Shown: positions 45,018 through 54,722 of the stretch, piece after piece
Position numbering within the stretch: the stretch's first letter is position 1
Layout: every line of letters begins with the position of its first letter
Assembly (NCBI GenBank): GCA_019695235.1
Contig: JAIBAI010000013.1
Span: 1-57,681, forward strand
DNA: 57,681 nt
Direction: 5' to 3'
From: Bacteroidia bacterium
GTDB lineage: Bacteria; Bacteroidota; Bacteroidia; M30B66
Position numbers and translations under genes: made by a program
The notes under the pieces: generated by a model
What the model was told of the DNA's origin: nothing
Seen by the model: the letters and a program-made list of their open reading frames with translations, nothing else
Database searches by the model: none

Positions 45018-45021
45018 AGCC

Positions 45022-45933
45022 ATGTCAGTAGTAGTTTCAAACGTTAGCAAATGGTATGGGTCGCAAAAGGCACTCGATGAAGTATCATTTCAGATAGGCA
45101 AGGGGGAGGTTTTGGCTTTTCTGGGGCCGAATGGTGCGGGGAAATCAACCATGATGAAAATTATCACCACCTTTATTGCTCCCACGAGTGGTTCGGTGAA
45201 GGTGTGTGATTTTGATATTATAGGGGCCTCACTAGAGGTACGCAAGCGGGTCGGATATCTTCCGGAGCATAATCCGCTATATGTGGATATGTATGTGCGG
45301 GAGTATTTGCAGTTTATCGCCGGATTGCACCGGATAAAGAACAGCGAAGGGCGTGTAAAAGAAATGATTGCGCTTACCGGGCTTGAACCTGAGCAACACA
45401 AGAAAATCGGGGCACTCTCAAGAGGATACCGGCAGCGTGTAGGTTTGGCACAGGCCATTATTCATGACCCGGAAGTGTTGATTTTAGATGAGCCAACCAG
45501 CGGTTTAGACCCGAATCAGCTAATAGAAATCAGGGCATTGATACGTCAGTTGGGCAAGGAAAAAACGGTGATGCTTTCTACACATATCATGCAGGAGGTA
45601 GAGGCGATTTGCGACAAGGTAATTATCATCAAACAGGGTAAGATTGTTGCAAATGAGAAAGCATCTGGTCTAAGAAGTCAGCAATCAGCAGCACTTGTTC
45701 GTGTTGAATTTCGTGAACCTGTTCAGTCGGTATTATTGCAGCAGATCAATGGTGTGCTGAATGTTGCTGATCAGGGTGCGAATCGTTGGGTATTAACCAG
45801 TAGGGAAGGAGAAGATATTCGTCAGGCAATTTTTCAGTTTGCTGTTGAACACCAGTTAACTGTACTAACAATTTCGCGTGAAGAGCGTGATATGGAGCAA
45901 GTGTTCAGAGAACTTACTCAAAACAAAGATTGA
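45022..45933 (+). CDS. gldA: Gliding-type ABC transporter ATP-binding protein GldA
   Basis: A 303-residue ATPase. Walker A is GPNGAGKST, the signature LSRGYRQRVGLAQA (SRGYRQR replaces the usual SGGQ, as in GldA), Walker B VLILDEPTSGLDP, and the switch His in MLSTHIMQEVEAICD. The N-terminus MSVVVSNVSKWYGSQKALDE and the C-terminal REERDMEQVFRELT tail match GldA of gliding Bacteroidota, where it works with the membrane proteins GldF and GldG. Those partners are not in this window. The stop overlaps the next gene by 4 nt (TTGA). It may serve gliding or another ABC export role in a non-gliding strain. Confidence 0.88.
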   Translation: MSVVVSNVSKWYGSQKALDEVSFQIGKGEVLAFLGPNGAGKSTMMKIITTFIAPTSGSVKVCDFDIIGASLEVRKRVGYLPEHNPLYVDMYVREYLQFIAGLHRIKNSEGRVKEMIALTGLEPEQHKKIGALSRGYRQRVGLAQAIIHDPEVLILDEPTSGLDPNQLIEIRALIRQLGKEKTVMLSTHIMQEVEAICDKVIIIKQGKIVANEKASGLRSQQSAALVRVEFREPVQSVLLQQINGVLNVADQGANRWVLTSREGEDIRQAIFQFAVEHQLTVLTISREERDMEQVFRELTQNKD

Positions 45934-46889
45934 AGCGCATACTCATCATTCAGACGGCCTATTTGGGTGATGTGGTACTGGCAACTGCATTGGCAGAGGC
46001 TTTACATGCCAGTCAACCGGGTGCTAGTATTGATTTCCTGATACGTAAGGGTGCGGAGGGCCTGTTAAACGGCCACCCTTTTTTAGGCCGGATAATGACC
46101 TTTGATAAGAAGGGCGGTCGGGCAGGGCAGCTATTCAGGTTGCTAGGTCAGATACGGGCGATGCGCTATGATTTGGTGGTAAATTGTCATCGTTTTGCAT
46201 CTTCAGGGTTTCTGGCGGCTTTCTCAGGTGCGAAGGTGGTTAGTGGTTTTCGCAAAAATCCTTTTTCCAGATTTTACCATTACCGTTATCCTCATGAGAT
46301 AGGAAACGGGATGCATGAAATTGACCGGAATGCTTTGTTGATATCATTTCTTCCGCATACAGTGCGTTTCCTGCCGAAGCTTTATCCACCTGCAAACAAT
46401 AGCCCGGGCATCAAGCCTTATGTATGTATTGCGCCTGCATCGGTTTGGTTTACCAAGCAATGGCCGGAGCATAAATGGGTAGAACTTATCAAAACTTTGC
46501 CGGCATCCTATACGGTATATTTACTGGGCAGCGGAGCGGATATTGCACTCTGCGAACGCATTCGGATTGCAGCCGGGAAGGAGCAGGTGATCAATTATGC
46601 CGGGCAGATGAATTTGCTGCAATCAGCTGGTTTTATGAAAGATGCTGAGATGAATTATGTAAACGATTCTGCGCCATTGCATCTGTGTTCAGCAGTCAAC
46701 GCACCTGTAAAAGCGATATTTTGCAGCACTATACCGGGTTTTGGGTTTGGTCCTTTGTCGGATTCTGCGCAAATAATAGAGATTGAGCAGCCGCTTTATT
46801 GCCGGCCTTGCGGTTTGCATGGCTTCAAAGCCTGTCCGGAAGGGCATTTCCGTTGTGCTGAAGAAATCAATGTAAAAAAGGTTATTTAG
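45930..46889 (+). CDS. Glycosyltransferase family 9 (heptosyltransferase-like)
   Basis: A 319-residue cytoplasmic enzyme of the WaaC/WaaF type, which adds heptose to the lipopolysaccharide inner core from an ADP-activated donor. The start is TTG (45930), overlapping gldA by 4 nt, and gives the family N-terminus MKRILIIQTAYLGDVVLATA. The donor-binding half has CIAPASVWFTKQWPEHKW, YLLGSGAD, and VNDSAPLHLCSAVNAPVKAI with the conserved nucleotide-sugar contacts, ending in a Cys cluster (YCRPCGLHGFKACPEGHFRC) usual in this branch. Length is normal. The exact sugar is not certain. Confidence 0.88.
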   Translation: MKRILIIQTAYLGDVVLATALAEALHASQPGASIDFLIRKGAEGLLNGHPFLGRIMTFDKKGGRAGQLFRLLGQIRAMRYDLVVNCHRFASSGFLAAFSGAKVVSGFRKNPFSRFYHYRYPHEIGNGMHEIDRNALLISFLPHTVRFLPKLYPPANNSPGIKPYVCIAPASVWFTKQWPEHKWVELIKTLPASYTVYLLGSGADIALCERIRIAAGKEQVINYAGQMNLLQSAGFMKDAEMNYVNDSAPLHLCSAVNAPVKAIFCSTIPGFGFGPLSDSAQIIEIEQPLYCRPCGLHGFKACPEGHFRCAEEINVKKVI

Positions 46890-46974
46890 GTCTTTTATTT
46901 GATAAAAACATTTTGTCGCTTCTGGAGATAGCATTGAACTGAAAGGGCAGATTGATTTACGTTATACACAAGGC

Positions 46975-47436
46975 ATGAGCAGTGAAGTCAAAACAAAGAT
47001 TGAACGATTCTGTGCTTATCAGGAACGCTGTCAGGAGGAGGTACGTCAAAAACTTGCTTCACTGCTGGTACGTGGCAGGGAGGCTGAAGCACTGATTGCT
47101 GATCTTATTGCAAATGGTTTTCTGAATGAAGAACGTTTTGCCCGAACATTTGCAAGAGGCAAGTTTCGAATGAAACATTGGGGAAGGCGTAAGATTGAAG
47201 CGGCGTTGCGTTCTAAAAAAGTATCGCCCCCCTGCATCCGGCTTGGTATGAAAGAAATTTCAGATATTGAATACAAAAGGCAACTGCTGAAACTCATCGA
47301 AAAAAGTCAGATAAAAACTCCTACCGATGCACGTAAATGTTTCCGTCAGCTGCAAGCAAAAGGCTACGAACCGGCCCTGATAAACGATCTCATGCGTAAC
47401 ACCGGTTTGACAGATGGTTTTTCAGAAGGGTTTTAG
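46975..47436 (+). CDS. recX: RecX family recombination regulator
   Basis: 153 residues made of three-helix repeats typical of RecX, which binds RecA filaments and limits their activity. The signature is visible: AYQERCQEEVRQKLASLL (first repeat), ADLIANGFLNEERFARTFAR then GKFRMKHWGRRKIEAALRSK (second), and RKCFRQLQAKGYEPALINDLM (third). Length is usual for Bacteroidota RecX. No exact -7 box is seen in the 85-nt gap upstream. recA is not in the window. Confidence 0.92.
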   Translation: MSSEVKTKIERFCAYQERCQEEVRQKLASLLVRGREAEALIADLIANGFLNEERFARTFARGKFRMKHWGRRKIEAALRSKKVSPPCIRLGMKEISDIEYKRQLLKLIEKSQIKTPTDARKCFRQLQAKGYEPALINDLMRNTGLTDGFSEGF

Positions 47437-47482
47437 CTGTTCAATGACATTTTAGCCTAAAAAAAGACTGGCAGGGATTTTG

Positions 47483-47490
47483 TACCTTTG
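47483..47490 (+). promoter_or_regulatory. -7 element TACCTTTG of the DUF4834 gene
   Basis: Exact match 18 nt before the ATG at 47509. It overlaps the first codons of the longer open frame, supporting the shorter start. Confidence 0.5.
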
Positions 47491-47508
47491 CCATTTCAAT
47501 CTATTGCC

Positions 47509-47742
47509 ATGCGTCTTCTGCTGATTATCTTAGGTATTTACATAGTGTACAGGTTGTTCTTTAACCTGATTCTTCCTTTGGTGGCACGCCATTTCATGCA
47601 AAAAGCGGCCCAATCAATGGAAGGGGCATTCAGACAACAAGGCTACCAAGCACCACCGCGCAAAGAAGGGGAGATACGCATCGAGACCCCGGGTGAAACC
47701 AGAAATGACGGCGAATACGTTGATTACACTGAGGTTCGTTAA
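47509..47742 (+). CDS. DUF4834 family small membrane protein
   Basis: 77 residues from the ATG at 47509. One N-terminal transmembrane helix (about 3-24, LLLIILGIYIVYRLFFNLIL), then ARHFMQKAAQSMEGAFRQQG and a short acidic/proline tail with EGEIRIETPGE and YVDYTEVR. This order of helix, amphipathic segment and short beta-like tail is characteristic of DUF4834, a Bacteroidota-specific family of unknown role. The upstream seven codons of the open frame are rejected because the promoter lies there. It faces the minus-strand membrane protein gene with no clear terminator between. Confidence 0.85.
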   Translation: MRLLLIILGIYIVYRLFFNLILPLVARHFMQKAAQSMEGAFRQQGYQAPPRKEGEIRIETPGETRNDGEYVDYTEVR

Positions 47743-47791
47743 AGCAAAGCAACTTATTCAGTTTCTTCACTTCCTATCAGCACCCTTTGTA

Positions 47792-48181
47792 TCAATAGTA
47801 TCTGGCCTTTTCCTTCCAAAAAAAACGCCTGAACAAATCACCTGATTTACAGGCGAAGCCGCCCACAACACCGCCCAGAAGTCCGGTAATGGGCACGAGC
47901 AACAAAGGCACATCCGGCAAAGGAAACAACTGAATCATCCGGGATGAAAGTATCTCATCGTTCTGCAAATCAAGGTAAAGCGCATACAGGCTCCATGTCA
48001 GAAATGCTGCTGAAAAGGCTGCCAAAAATGCAGAACGGCCCATGGGAGCAGTGAGGTATCCGGCCAATAGGCAAGCAATGACCAAGCCCCACCAGGGCAA
48101 AAAAATCTGATGCAGTACTATCGCGGCAACGATTATCCCGGTCCGCAACAAAAATGCGCTCTGCCTTTTATCCTTTTGCAT
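47792..48181 (-). CDS. Four-helix membrane protein of unknown function
   Basis: 129 residues with four hydrophobic segments (about 12-30, 33-47, 49-70, 88-110) and a basic cytoplasmic tail (RRFFWKEKARYY). The glycine-rich LVPITGLLGGVVGGFACKSG helix resembles small packing helices of envelope proteins. I do not recognise a family. Its start lies 14 nt inside the end of the penicillin-acylase gene, so it is the second gene of that operon and probably translated by coupling. Confidence 0.7.
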   Translation of the reverse strand: MQKDKRQSAFLLRTGIIVAAIVLHQIFLPWWGLVIACLLAGYLTAPMGRSAFLAAFSAAFLTWSLYALYLDLQNDEILSSRMIQLFPLPDVPLLLVPITGLLGGVVGGFACKSGDLFRRFFWKEKARYY

Positions 48182-50612
48182 AAATCAGGTATAAGATACG
48201 TTTTGCCTGTTCGTCTTTCCGCAGCATCCGAATTTTGAAATACTTGCCATTCACCCAGGTATTGATAAAATTATCGTAATACCTGCTCCCCGGATTGCCG
48301 CTTTGCCCTCCGGGATAAACACCGTAAGCTGCTCCTTGCGTGCCCGGACTTACAATCATCCGCCACGAAGGGCCGTTTTTATTGCTGCATGCGTTCACGA
48401 TACCCGAATTGCCCCCAATAAATAAATTTCCGACGCTGAATGCTTTTTGCCTGGTCAAATGTTGAATGTTAGTGTTTTTGAACCATGCCCAGGCCAGTGG
48501 CTTGCTTTGATTTTCAGATTGCCAGTGCCTTACCTCCTGAATTGCTGCCAAATATGACATCCGGCAAATAGCCTGCAGGTTTTCTTTTTCAGTTGTAGCT
48601 TTTATATCAGTGAATTGGTTTTCAGGAAAATGTTGCAGGTAGCGAATTGTTTGAAATGTACCCGGTTTTACAAGTACTTCTCCATCAGCCTGAAACTCAT
48701 CCCAAAGCAGCTCTGTAAAATGCTTCCACCAGGCTTCGAAATATACAGGAGCCACCTGACCGGGTGCATTCAGATAATCCCATTTGAGCAAATAACCAAC
48801 AGCCTGCCTGTCATCTTTGCTTAAGCTTTGAATATCAAGGTTTCGCAGAAGCATTGGCAAACTTTCGCGCGCATACAAGTTGAAGTTATCGTTTTGTATC
48901 TGCATCATATCTTCGGGTCTTGCCTTATTTAGCCCTGCCAACAGGCTGTTAATGCGCCTGTTGCGATAATACTCGTATATGCCGTGGTAATGATATGGCC
49001 AGGTGCTGTCAGTCGGGTGCTGGTTAGCCGAACTCACCCAAGCTCTTGGCGGATTCAATACTGCAGGATTGGCTGAATCGGGTATAAATCCCTGCCAGGC
49101 TGTGCTGCTGCGTGTGCCATCTAAAATAAACCTACCCTGATCGGGATAACGATTCACAAACAAACCCTGCTGGCGAATGGCGATATCTCCTGATGCAGAT
49201 GCAAAAACAAAGTTCTGTCCGGGGCAAACATAATGGCTCAGTGCTTCAGTGTAATCTTTGTAATTCTCTGCCCTGTTGAGCTGGTGAAATGTGAGCAACT
49301 CATTGCCCGGCTCATGAGCAGTCCAGCGTAAAGCAAGGTTTGCGGAGGTATTTCCATGATGAAACCAGGCATCATAGGTGAGTGGTCCGTAATGGGTATA
49401 TACAATGGTATCATATACCGGAGGCCTGCCTTTGACCACAATACGCTCAAGCACTTTTTTTGTCTTCAGCCACTTGCCGTCAGACAGATACTCATTCCGG
49501 CTTGCGTCACGAAACTGAATATCATACCAGTCTTTCACATCCATCGCTGCATTGGTAATTCCCCATGCAATTGAATCATTGAATCCGGAAATAACACAAG
49601 GCGCACCGGGGATGCTTACCCCGTATACATTCTGCTCCGGGCTGTTGAGTTGCACTTCAAACCATATTGAGGGGAGGTTCAATGGCAAATGGGGGTCATT
49701 ACTTAAAATAGGTTTTCCACTTTGCGTTCTGCTGCCTGCAACAGCCCAGTTATTGCTTCCCAAATCGGGTTCAGGGCGCTCAGCCGACGGAGCATACATG
49801 GCAGTTGTACGTATTGAATCAGGTAATGTGACAGGTGCAAGCGGACTTAGCACTGGTTTTGAAAAGGCAGTACCTATGGGTATAACCGGGTCAAGTAGGG
49901 TATCAGGGAAAACCGGGAAAAGTGTCTGGAAAACATTTTCGCCAAAACGGTTTACAGCATTGGTGTTTTCAAAATCATTCTCATAGCTGGTCAGCAGATT
50001 GGCCATGTACTTCAATAACAAAGCAGTTTTGTATGGCGACCAGGGTTCAGGCTGGTAATTGAGTAATTTGAATTCAAGGGGATATTCAGCGGGGAGCAGC
50101 TCATTTATCCGTGCATTCACGCCGGCAGCATAAGCTTCAAGTATTTCCTTGCTCGCAGGGTCGCTCATCATAAACGCTGCCGAGCGTTTTGCCGCATCCG
50201 GCAAGCCAAGCCGACGTGTAAGCTGGTCAGTCTGCAAGGTTTTCTCACCGGCAACTTCTGACAGGCGGCCCGCAGCAGCACGGCTTTGCATATCCATTTG
50301 CCATAACCTGAACCGTGCGCAGATGTACCCCTGCATGAAATACAAATCATGTGTATTTTCTGCAAAAATGCGTGGCACCATGCGCTCATCAAAATTGACG
50401 TAAACAGCACCTTTCAGGCCTTGAATATGCATCTCACCCGACTTAAAATGCAAGGGGCCTTCTGCATTCTGCCAGAACCCACCGAAAGGGTCAAAGAATT
50501 TCCCGGGTGGTGGGAGCGAGCCCTGTGGTTGCTGCAACACAATGGTTAAAACCACCGTGATCAGCAGGTTGATACTAAACAAGAATATCTTAGCAGGACT
50601 CGTTTGTTTCAC
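48168..50612 (-). CDS. Penicillin acylase family (Ntn-hydrolase) protein
   Basis: An 814-residue amidohydrolase that in characterised relatives matures by self-cleavage. An N-terminal membrane/signal helix (about 8-26) precedes the alpha-chain region (YFMQGYICARFRLWQMDMQS, AAGRLSEVAGE). The N-terminal nucleophile of the beta chain is the Ser in LGSNNWAVAGSRTQSGKPI, followed by LSNDPHL. GVSIPGAPCVISGFNDSIAWG is also typical. Length fits. The start is GTG (50612): the RBS region is poor, as usual in Bacteroidota, but no upstream ATG fits. Substrates of environmental members are often acyl-homoserine lactones, but this one is unknown. The four-helix protein gene overlaps its end. Confidence 0.92.
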   Translation of the reverse strand: MKQTSPAKIFLFSINLLITVVLTIVLQQPQGSLPPPGKFFDPFGGFWQNAEGPLHFKSGEMHIQGLKGAVYVNFDERMVPRIFAENTHDLYFMQGYICARFRLWQMDMQSRAAAGRLSEVAGEKTLQTDQLTRRLGLPDAAKRSAAFMMSDPASKEILEAYAAGVNARINELLPAEYPLEFKLLNYQPEPWSPYKTALLLKYMANLLTSYENDFENTNAVNRFGENVFQTLFPVFPDTLLDPVIPIGTAFSKPVLSPLAPVTLPDSIRTTAMYAPSAERPEPDLGSNNWAVAGSRTQSGKPILSNDPHLPLNLPSIWFEVQLNSPEQNVYGVSIPGAPCVISGFNDSIAWGITNAAMDVKDWYDIQFRDASRNEYLSDGKWLKTKKVLERIVVKGRPPVYDTIVYTHYGPLTYDAWFHHGNTSANLALRWTAHEPGNELLTFHQLNRAENYKDYTEALSHYVCPGQNFVFASASGDIAIRQQGLFVNRYPDQGRFILDGTRSSTAWQGFIPDSANPAVLNPPRAWVSSANQHPTDSTWPYHYHGIYEYYRNRRINSLLAGLNKARPEDMMQIQNDNFNLYARESLPMLLRNLDIQSLSKDDRQAVGYLLKWDYLNAPGQVAPVYFEAWWKHFTELLWDEFQADGEVLVKPGTFQTIRYLQHFPENQFTDIKATTEKENLQAICRMSYLAAIQEVRHWQSENQSKPLAWAWFKNTNIQHLTRQKAFSVGNLFIGGNSGIVNACSNKNGPSWRMIVSPGTQGAAYGVYPGGQSGNPGSRYYDNFINTWVNGKYFKIRMLRKDEQAKRILYLIYAKG

Positions 50613-50732
50613 CCCTGCAAGGTAAAATGTTTTGTCAAATCAATCATCCGGCATACACTAAACAGGTGAAACAATGTCTATAGTGCTCCATTTCCACGGT
50701 TTTTCTTACATTTCGCCCTTTCAAGCGATAAC

Positions 50733-53700
50733 ATGAATAAACTAATACTGCCTTTTTTATTGGCTTTTGTTGCAGCTGCTTACGGTCAGGCTTATGACCC
50801 CTTGCACCCACCCAATACTTATCAAAGTTCAGCGAACCCGAATTATTGGAAAAACAAAATGCCTTTTCCCGGATATTGGCAGCAGGATACCTATTACCAG
50901 ATTAAGGCAAATATTGATGAGCAAACAGATATCATCAGCGCTACACAGCAGTTAACCTATACCAATAATTCACCTGACACGCTGCATTTTGTGTTTTTTC
51001 ATCTTTACCAGAATGCTTTTCAGCCAGGGTCATACTCAGATGCGCTACACCATGCGAATAAGGTGAAACCAACTTATGGTAAATATGAAGAGCAGCTGCT
51101 GAATACCGTAGTTGAAAAAATGCAATGCAATGGTAATGACCTGAAGACTGAGCTCGACAATACCATTTTACGCGTATGGCTTGACAAACCACTACTGCCA
51201 AACACATCTGTTACGTTCGATATTGCTTTTAAAACCTATTTCGACAGTGGTACGGTGCGTAGGCGCATGAAGACCTTTGACGCCTACGGGAACAAACATT
51301 ACGATGGTGTACACTGGTATCCGCGTATTTGCGTTTATGACCGGAAATTTGGCTGGGAAACAGACCAGCACCTTGGAAAAGAATTTTACGGTGATTTTGG
51401 TGCTTATGATGTTGAATTAACCTTTGCCGATAACTATGTAATGGAGGCTACCGGCTATCTGTTGAACCGTGAAGAAGTGCTGCCGGATGAACTACGCCAG
51501 AAGCTCGACATAAAAAACTTCGCTAAAAAGCCCTGGGATGAAGCCCCTTCAATTATCACCCCTTACGACCCCAGCAAGCGCAAAACCTGGAAGTTTCACG
51601 CCGAGAATGTGCATGACTTTGCCTTTACAGCCGACCCAACCTACCGTATTGGCGAAGAAGAGTGGAACGGTATTCAGATCATTTCACTTGCTCAGGAACC
51701 CCATGCCAGTGGATGGCAAAACGCTGCTTCGTATACAGCCAAGGTAGTTGAAGTGTACTCCCGTGATTTTGGAATGTATGTGTACAACAAAATGGTAGTA
51801 GCTGATGCACGTGATGGAATGGAATACCCAATGATTACCCTCGACGGGGGCTCTGACCCTGGATACCGTGGTTTGCTTGCCCATGAAGTGGGGCATAACT
51901 GGTTTTTCGGTCAGGTAGGAAACAACGAAACCTACCGTGCTGCTCTCGATGAAGGTTTTACCCAGTTCTTAACCGTTTGGGCCGAGGAGCACATTGACGG
52001 CAAGGGCGGTCAGGCACCTGAGAAACCCAAAAATTACCAGCAACGTTATTACAAACCTCTTGAGAAACGTCTTGGAAGTGCTTACTATGGTTACCTTCGT
52101 GATGCCATTAGAGGAGACGAAACTACCCTGAATACCCATTCAGATGATTTTGATGGCGCTCTCAGGCATGGTGGTGGATATGGACAGGTGTATTACAAAA
52201 CCGCAGCGATGCTTTTTAATTTGCAATATGTACTTGGTGATGAGCTGTTTCTGAACGCAATGAAACATTACTTCAATCAGTGGAAAATTGCACATCCCTA
52301 CGTTGAAGACTTCCGGAACTCTATCATTCAATACACCAAGGTTGACCTGAATTGGTTTTTTGACCAGTGGCTCGAAACTGCCAAGACCATTGATTATAGT
52401 GTGCGTTGCGTGAAAAAGAAAAAAGACGGCCAATTTGAAATTCACTTCCGCCGTAATGGTGAGATGCAAATGCCCATTGATTTCTCAGTGTTTGACAAAG
52501 CAGGCAAACGCCATGATTTCTACATCCCAAACAACTGGTTTGAGAAAAAAACTGATGCCACAATATTGCCACGCTGGATAGGATGGGGTAAGTTGAAGAA
52601 TGACTACACCGCCAATGTAAAAATCACTGCAGGTATTGAAAAGATTGTTATTGACACAAGCTACCGCCTGGCCGATATCAACATGCTTAACAATAGCCGG
52701 AAAAAGCCGGTAGACCTTCGCTTTGATTCAAGGGTATCAAGTCCGTCAGATTGGCGAAACTACGAACTGTTTGCCAGGCCTGACCTTTGGTACAACTTTT
52801 TTGATGGAGTGAAATTTGGTTTTAATATCAATGGCAACTACATGAATTACCGCCATATTTTCGATTTCACAGTATGGCTCAACAGTGGCTTGGGAAAGGT
52901 TCGTGAAGGCTTTACCGATGTTTACAATGCATACAATCCTTTTTCGGTAAAAGGTTCATACCAAACGGCCACCGATAAAATTCTCAAAGGCTCGTCAGTT
53001 AATATCTCCGGGCGATACCTGGATGGCTTGATTGCAGCACAAGTCGGCTTTGAGGTAAAAAGCAGAAAAGGAGGCTCGGTATTTTACACCTATCTGAAGA
53101 GCCTTTACCGGGCTGATTCAAGTGATCTGAGTTACCTGATTTACCGGAACGACTGGGCAGCTGACCGCTGGAACGCCACCATCAATCTGGGTATTCGTCA
53201 TACCTACACCTACCGGAAAGGAAGCGGGCAAATAAACCTGCACCTGCGCTCTACCACGGTGGGTTCTGATTACGACTACTCACAGGTCTGGCTTACGGCA
53301 ATCAACCGCAACAAGCTTGGGAAACTCAGCCTTAACACCCGTTTCATTGCACAATGGGGGGCAGGCAATTACTTAGCACCTGAGTCGGCTTTGTTTCTTG
53401 CAGGTGCGAACCCCGAAGCCATGGTTGACAATAAATTTACACGCTCAAGGGCGTTCTTTCCACAGGAGTTGACTGGTTTTGGCAATGACATCAACCATTT
53501 TCATGCCGGTGGCGGACTTAATCTGAGAGGTTATTCAGGCTATTATGTACCGCACCTGCGTGCTGATGGGGCTATTGTATCAGCTTATAGTGGCAATTCA
53601 GGAGCTGCCTTCAATGCTGAGCTTGAGTTCGACAGGCTTTTTCCAATAAAACCCCGTTTTCTCAAAAACTGGCTAAAAGTAAACACCTATCTTTTTGGTG

Positions 53701-53930
53701 ATATTGGAACGATAAACGTCAATATGCCTGGCGAAGCACTTGCTTTCTCTGAAATTCGTGCTGATGCAGGTCTGGGAATTGCATTTACTATCAAAAAATG
53801 GGGGCCTTTATCAAAAGAGGCACCGCTCACGCTGCGTTTCGATATGCCTCTATGGCTCAACCGTACACCGGCAGTTTCACCCGACTTCCTGCAATTCCGA
53901 TGGCTCGTTGGCGTGAACAGGGCTTTCTAA
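50733..53930 (+). CDS. M1 family zinc aminopeptidase with long C-terminal domain, exported
   Basis: A 1065-residue gluzincin. Signal peptide about 1-18 (LLAFVAAAYGQ). The zinc site is HEVGHNWFFG at about residue 386 with the second Glu in AALDEGFTQF, and the substrate motif is GMEYPMI in place of GxMEN, the M1 pattern of this Bacteroidota branch. The last about 400 residues form a beta-rich region with many aromatic strands and a final FLQFRWLVGVNRAF that looks like an outer-membrane barrel. That suggests the peptidase is held at the outer membrane, an inference from the strand pattern. It is divergent from the penicillin acylase gene (120 nt). Confidence 0.9.
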   Translation: MNKLILPFLLAFVAAAYGQAYDPLHPPNTYQSSANPNYWKNKMPFPGYWQQDTYYQIKANIDEQTDIISATQQLTYTNNSPDTLHFVFFHLYQNAFQPGSYSDALHHANKVKPTYGKYEEQLLNTVVEKMQCNGNDLKTELDNTILRVWLDKPLLPNTSVTFDIAFKTYFDSGTVRRRMKTFDAYGNKHYDGVHWYPRICVYDRKFGWETDQHLGKEFYGDFGAYDVELTFADNYVMEATGYLLNREEVLPDELRQKLDIKNFAKKPWDEAPSIITPYDPSKRKTWKFHAENVHDFAFTADPTYRIGEEEWNGIQIISLAQEPHASGWQNAASYTAKVVEVYSRDFGMYVYNKMVVADARDGMEYPMITLDGGSDPGYRGLLAHEVGHNWFFGQVGNNETYRAALDEGFTQFLTVWAEEHIDGKGGQAPEKPKNYQQRYYKPLEKRLGSAYYGYLRDAIRGDETTLNTHSDDFDGALRHGGGYGQVYYKTAAMLFNLQYVLGDELFLNAMKHYFNQWKIAHPYVEDFRNSIIQYTKVDLNWFFDQWLETAKTIDYSVRCVKKKKDGQFEIHFRRNGEMQMPIDFSVFDKAGKRHDFYIPNNWFEKKTDATILPRWIGWGKLKNDYTANVKITAGIEKIVIDTSYRLADINMLNNSRKKPVDLRFDSRVSSPSDWRNYELFARPDLWYNFFDGVKFGFNINGNYMNYRHIFDFTVWLNSGLGKVREGFTDVYNAYNPFSVKGSYQTATDKILKGSSVNISGRYLDGLIAAQVGFEVKSRKGGSVFYTYLKSLYRADSSDLSYLIYRNDWAADRWNATINLGIRHTYTYRKGSGQINLHLRSTTVGSDYDYSQVWLTAINRNKLGKLSLNTRFIAQWGAGNYLAPESALFLAGANPEAMVDNKFTRSRAFFPQELTGFGNDINHFHAGGGLNLRGYSGYYVPHLRADGAIVSAYSGNSGAAFNAELEFDRLFPIKPRFLKNWLKVNTYLFGDIGTINVNMPGEALAFSEIRADAGLGIAFTIKKWGPLSKEAPLTLRFDMPLWLNRTPAVSPDFLQFRWLVGVNRAF

Positions 53931-53967
53931 TGCGCAATAAGGCAGCAGGAGGGAGTTTGGGTTTGTC

Positions 53968-54564
53968 CTATGACTGACTCAACACGATGGCATTGTCTTT
54001 CACAATCTTACGCAGATTGATCAAGGCATAGCGCATACGCCCCAATGCTGTATTTATGCTGACATTGGTATAGGCGGCAATCTCCTGAAAACTCATATCG
54101 GCATATAAACGCAGCATCAAAACTTGGCGTTGCTCTTCGGGCAATTCTTTGATCAGGCGTTTTACGTCGCGTAAAATTTGCTCTTTGATCATTTTGTCTT
54201 CCACATTATCGTCGAGCATACGAATGGTTCTGAATATGTCAAACTCCTCCTTACCTTGCTTCTGAATTTGTGGAAGCCGCTTTTCTCTCCTGAAATGGTC
54301 AATACTCAAGTTGTGTGCTATGCGCATTACCCAGGGAAGAAATTTGCCTTCCTCATTGTAGTTACCTGATTTCAAGGTATGTATCACCTTGACAAATACA
54401 TCCTGAAAGAGGTCTTCCGCCAAGGCAGCGTCCTTCACGAGCATCCGGATATACGCATATACCTTTTGCTTATGCCGATGGATTAATTCTGATAAAGCCT
54501 GTTCGTTGCCCTGGATGTAGCTGTGAACCAATTCCTGGTCCGGAGTCTGAACTGTAGTACGCAT
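53968..54564 (-). CDS. ECF-type RNA polymerase sigma factor
   Basis: A 198-residue sigma factor with the two ECF domains only. Sigma2 (about 20-95) contains LVKDAALAEDLFQDVFVKVI and LPWVMRIAHNLSIDHFRREKR; sigma4 (about 135-185) contains ELPEEQRQVLMLRLYADMSF followed by QEIAAYTNVSINTALGRMRY, the helix-turn-helix that reads the -35 region. It is linked to no anti-sigma factor gene in the window. Some Bacteroidota sigmas of this kind act without an anti-sigma partner. The 158-nt gap to uvrA holds both promoters. Confidence 0.93.
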   Translation of the reverse strand: MRTTVQTPDQELVHSYIQGNEQALSELIHRHKQKVYAYIRMLVKDAALAEDLFQDVFVKVIHTLKSGNYNEEGKFLPWVMRIAHNLSIDHFRREKRLPQIQKQGKEEFDIFRTIRMLDDNVEDKMIKEQILRDVKRLIKELPEEQRQVLMLRLYADMSFQEIAAYTNVSINTALGRMRYALINLRKIVKDNAIVLSQS

Positions 54565-54675
54565 AACCTCGCTTTTTTAAATGTTAGACTTGATTTAAAA
54601 AGTAGCGGTGTTATCTATATAGTTCGGTTTTATGGGAATATCCTTCCCGAGTTTACAACAAAGTAAATAAAGAAT

Positions 54676-54708
54676 TTTGAGAAAAGCAAATCTTTATTTA
54701 TAATTTTG
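54676..54708 (+). promoter_or_regulatory. uvrA promoter (TTTG-N21-TAATTTTG)
   Basis: -33 TTTG at 54676-54679 and -7 TAATTTTG at 54701-54708, both exact and correctly spaced, 14 nt before the uvrA ATG. The best full promoter in the window. Confidence 0.65.
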
Positions 54709-54722
54709 CCTCAACCTTACGT

